Assembly: GCA_011777135.1 (NCBI GenBank) | Contig: JAABVY010000310.1 | Coordinates: 13,901 to 21,548, forward strand | DNA from: Candidatus Zixiibacteriota bacterium | GTDB lineage: Bacteria; Zixibacteria; MSB-5A5; JAABVY01 | Reading direction: 5' to 3' | DNA: 7,648 nucleotides | Shown: one piece after another, positions 5,987 to 7,648 of the stretch | Position numbering within the stretch: the first letter of the stretch is position 1 | How the letters are laid out: each line of letters begins with the position of its first letter | The notes under the pieces: generated by a model | The model's input: only the letters and a program-made list of their open reading frames with translations | Database searches by the model: none | What the model was told of the DNA's origin: nothing | Program-made: the position numbers and the translations under genes

Positions 5987-6456
5987 AACCGGAAATAGAT
6001 GTTGCTGAAGTCAAGGAGATAATCAGTCACAGCCCCCAGCAACCCAGTTCGTTGATTGCGGTACTGCAGGATATTCAGAGAAAGTTCCACTACCTTCCCC
6101 CTGAAGCAATTAAGGAAACCGCAAGTGCATTGGGAGTTCCGCTTTCGAGGGTATACAGCGTGGCGACATTCTACAGCGCTTTCAGCCTTGAGCCGCGCGG
6201 CGAGCATACATGCCGTATCTGCATGGGAACCGCCTGCCATATCAAAGGCGCGCCGATGGCGCTCGAGCAGGCAGAGGATCAGCTCGGGATCAAGGCCGGG
6301 CAGACCACTCCGGATCTACGCTTCACGCTGGAAGTAGTCAACTGCGTGGGAGCATGCGCCATGGCTCCGGTCGTGATTATCGATGACAGGTATTACGGTA
6401 ATGTGCGTGTGGACAAGATGAAGAGATATCTGGATGGAGTGCGAGATGAGGATTGA
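5983..6456 (+). CDS. nuoE: NuoE/HydC-like thioredoxin-fold [2Fe-2S] protein (24 kDa subunit family)
   Basis: The 157-residue product has the full NuoE architecture. An N-terminal helical part (about 20-70) contains the typical PSSLIAVLQDIQ and SRVYSVATFYSAF segments. A thioredoxin-like [2Fe-2S] domain with ligands C80, C85, C121 and C125 (CMGTAC and CVGACAMAP) follows. The family includes NuoE of complex I, HydC/HndA of NAD(P)-linked [FeFe] hydrogenases, and subunits of NAD-dependent formate dehydrogenases and other bifurcating enzymes. It works with a NuoF-type flavoprotein in exchanging electrons with NAD(P)H. Translation is coupled to the gamma subunit (ATGA), with an AGAGGAG site at 5965-5971. 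No membrane complex I gene is visible, and the oxidoreductase genes precede it directly. A soluble diaphorase role is therefore more likely than a complex I subunit. Confidence 0.9.
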   Translation: MKPEIDVAEVKEIISHSPQQPSSLIAVLQDIQRKFHYLPPEAIKETASALGVPLSRVYSVATFYSAFSLEPRGEHTCRICMGTACHIKGAPMALEQAEDQLGIKAGQTTPDLRFTLEVVNCVGACAMAPVVIIDDRYYGNVRVDKMKRYLDGVRDED

Positions 6457-7648
6457 TTCACCGGATAAGCTTAAGGCATGGAAGGAAGAATGCCTGCAGA
6501 AGGATGCCCGACTCAAGAAAAAAGTGATTGTCTGTTTCGGACCGGGATGCCTGGCGGCCGGGTGCAGGGAGATATATGCAAAATTTGAGGAGATTCTGGC
6601 TGATAAGAATCTCGGAGATATAACACTCGAATCATTTAAAAAGACTGGCTGTCACGGGCTGTGCGAAAAGGGTCCGCTCGTTGTGATAGAACCTGAGGGT
6701 ATATTCTATACAAGGGTCAGGAAAACTCAGGTGCAGGATATTGTCGAGAAGACCCTGCAAAATGGCGAAATAATCGAAAGACTCCTATACAAGAATCCAA
6801 AGACCAAAGAGAGAGTGCTTAAATATCATGATATAGATTTCTACAAAAAACAAAAACGCCTGGCATTGCGTAACCTCGGGCATATAGATCCGGATAATAT
6901 CGAAGATTATGTTGCCAGGGACGGTTACCAGTCGGTGGTTAAAGTGTTGACTAAGATGACGCCTGAAGAGGTTATCGATGAGGTCAAGCTCTCGGGAATA
7001 CGTGGACGCGGCGGCGGCGGATTTCCGGCAGGCCGTAAATGGGCAACCTGCCGCGGTGTGGATTCTGATGTCCGTTATGTAATCTGTAACGGTGACGAGG
7101 GTGACCCCGGGGCCTTTATGGATCGCAGTATCATGGAGGGTGATCCGCATTCAGTGCTGGAGGGAATGATAGTTGCTTCCTATGCTGTTGGTGCGCGAGA
7201 TGCCTATATCTATGTGCGTGAAGAATATCCGTTGGCAGTCCAGCATTTGTATCAGGCAATAGATGATGCCAAAGAGCACGGACTTCTGGGCGAAAATATT
7301 ATGGGCACCGATTTCAGCCTCGATATCCACATCAGCAGGGGAGGAGGAGCATTCGTTTGCGGTGAATCCTCGGCATTGATGAAATCAGTTGCCGGTGATG
7401 TGGGTGAGCCGAGGGCGAAGTATATACACTCGGTAGTCAAAGGGCTATGGGATAAGCCCACTGTCCTCAATAATGTCGAGACATTCGCCAATGTACCATT
7501 GATTATAAATAATGGCGGAGAGTGGTTTAAATCGATCGGTACCGAGAAATCAACAGGAACAAAGGCGTTCTCACTCGTAGGCAAAGTCGAGAATACAGGA
7601 CTTATCGAAGTGCCCATGGGCACAACGCTACGCGAGATTATTTATGAT
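6446..7648 (+). CDS. nuoF: NuoF/HydB-like NAD(P)H- and FMN-binding flavoprotein with N-terminal ferredoxin domain (3' end outside window)
   Basis: The frame is open from ATG 6446 to the window edge (401 codons), overlapping nuoE by 11 bases behind GGAG (6436-6439). Residues 26-105 form a thioredoxin-like [2Fe-2S] domain with Cys at 30, 35, 69 and 73 (CFGPGC...CHGLC). This domain is found in HydB/HndC-type proteins but not in complex I NuoF. After a linker, the NuoF core begins. GIRGRGGGGFPAGRKW (184-199) is the FMN/NADH glycine-rich loop, and CNGDEGDPGAFMDR (214-227) the conserved acidic segment. A second glycine-rich segment, GGGAFVCGESSAL (299-311), has Ser308 where many members have Glu (GEE). 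KGLWDKPTVLNNVET (332-346) follows. An SLBB domain starts near 380. The C-terminal iron-sulfur domain is lost beyond the edge. It would oxidise or reduce NAD(P)H and pass electrons to NuoE and iron-sulfur partners. Confidence 0.92.
   Translation, partial: MRIDSPDKLKAWKEECLQKDARLKKKVIVCFGPGCLAAGCREIYAKFEEILADKNLGDITLESFKKTGCHGLCEKGPLVVIEPEGIFYTRVRKTQVQDIVEKTLQNGEIIERLLYKNPKTKERVLKYHDIDFYKKQKRLALRNLGHIDPDNIEDYVARDGYQSVVKVLTKMTPEEVIDEVKLSGIRGRGGGGFPAGRKWATCRGVDSDVRYVICNGDEGDPGAFMDRSIMEGDPHSVLEGMIVASYAVGARDAYIYVREEYPLAVQHLYQAIDDAKEHGLLGENIMGTDFSLDIHISRGGGAFVCGESSALMKSVAGDVGEPRAKYIHSVVKGLWDKPTVLNNVETFANVPLIINNGGEWFKSIGTEKSTGTKAFSLVGKVENTGLIEVPMGTTLREIIYD

Noticed and set aside
7252..7623. 123-codon minus-strand frame near the right edge
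   Set aside because: It is the shadow of the NuoF-like gene, whose flavin and NAD motifs are unmistakable on the + strand.
5983..7648. Respiratory complex I (nuo) operon
   Set aside because: The NuoF-like protein has an N-terminal ferredoxin domain typical of HydB/HndC proteins, no membrane subunit is visible, and the upstream genes belong to a soluble oxidoreductase.

Overview
The window reads as chromosomal DNA from an anaerobic or facultatively anaerobic Gram-negative bacterium. It carries the end of a TonB-dependent outer-membrane receptor, a probable lipoprotein, and an oxygen-sensitive 2-oxoacid:ferredoxin oxidoreductase operon. GC is about half in genes and lower between them. Good Shine-Dalgarno sequences precede most genes. 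The style of the receptor and NHL lipoprotein suggests the FCB group (Zixibacteria- or Calditrichota-like lineages), but this is a weak inference. All genes lie on the + strand. I see no mobile element, CRISPR array or phage gene.

Region 1 (1-1880) is a cell-envelope pair. A TonB-dependent receptor, open at the left edge, ends in the expected terminal Phe. Its stop overlaps the start of an NHL-repeat protein with a lipoprotein-like N-terminus. The two are probably translated together and may act together at the outer membrane.

Region 2 (1881-2569) is non-coding apart from a tRNA-Leu(CAG) at 1947-2030, which has its own plausible sigma70-type promoter and no encoded CCA. The following ~540 bases are AT-rich, with no credible gene. 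They end in a likely promoter zone with TGTGAA-type direct and inverted repeats, just before the next operon.

Region 3 (2570-7648) is a tight seven-gene operon cut by the right edge. It encodes, in order, an uncharacterised P-loop ATPase, a 2x[4Fe-4S] ferredoxin subunit, the alpha (VorB/KorA type), beta (TPP) and gamma subunits of a 2-oxoacid:ferredoxin oxidoreductase, a NuoE/HydC-like [2Fe-2S] protein and a NuoF/HydB-like flavoprotein. From the beta subunit on, the genes overlap by 4, 4 and 11 bases. The natural reading is that the oxidoreductase decarboxylates a branched-chain 2-oxoacid or 2-oxoglutarate with CoA. The electrons would leave through the ferredoxin subunit and be exchanged with NAD(P)H by the NuoEF-like diaphorase. 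Whether the diaphorase docks on the oxidoreductase, serves a hydrogenase or other partner encoded beyond 7648, or bifurcates electrons cannot be settled from this window. This linkage, the unknown ATPase and a Ser in the NAD-binding GEE motif of the NuoF-like protein are the points most worth following up.
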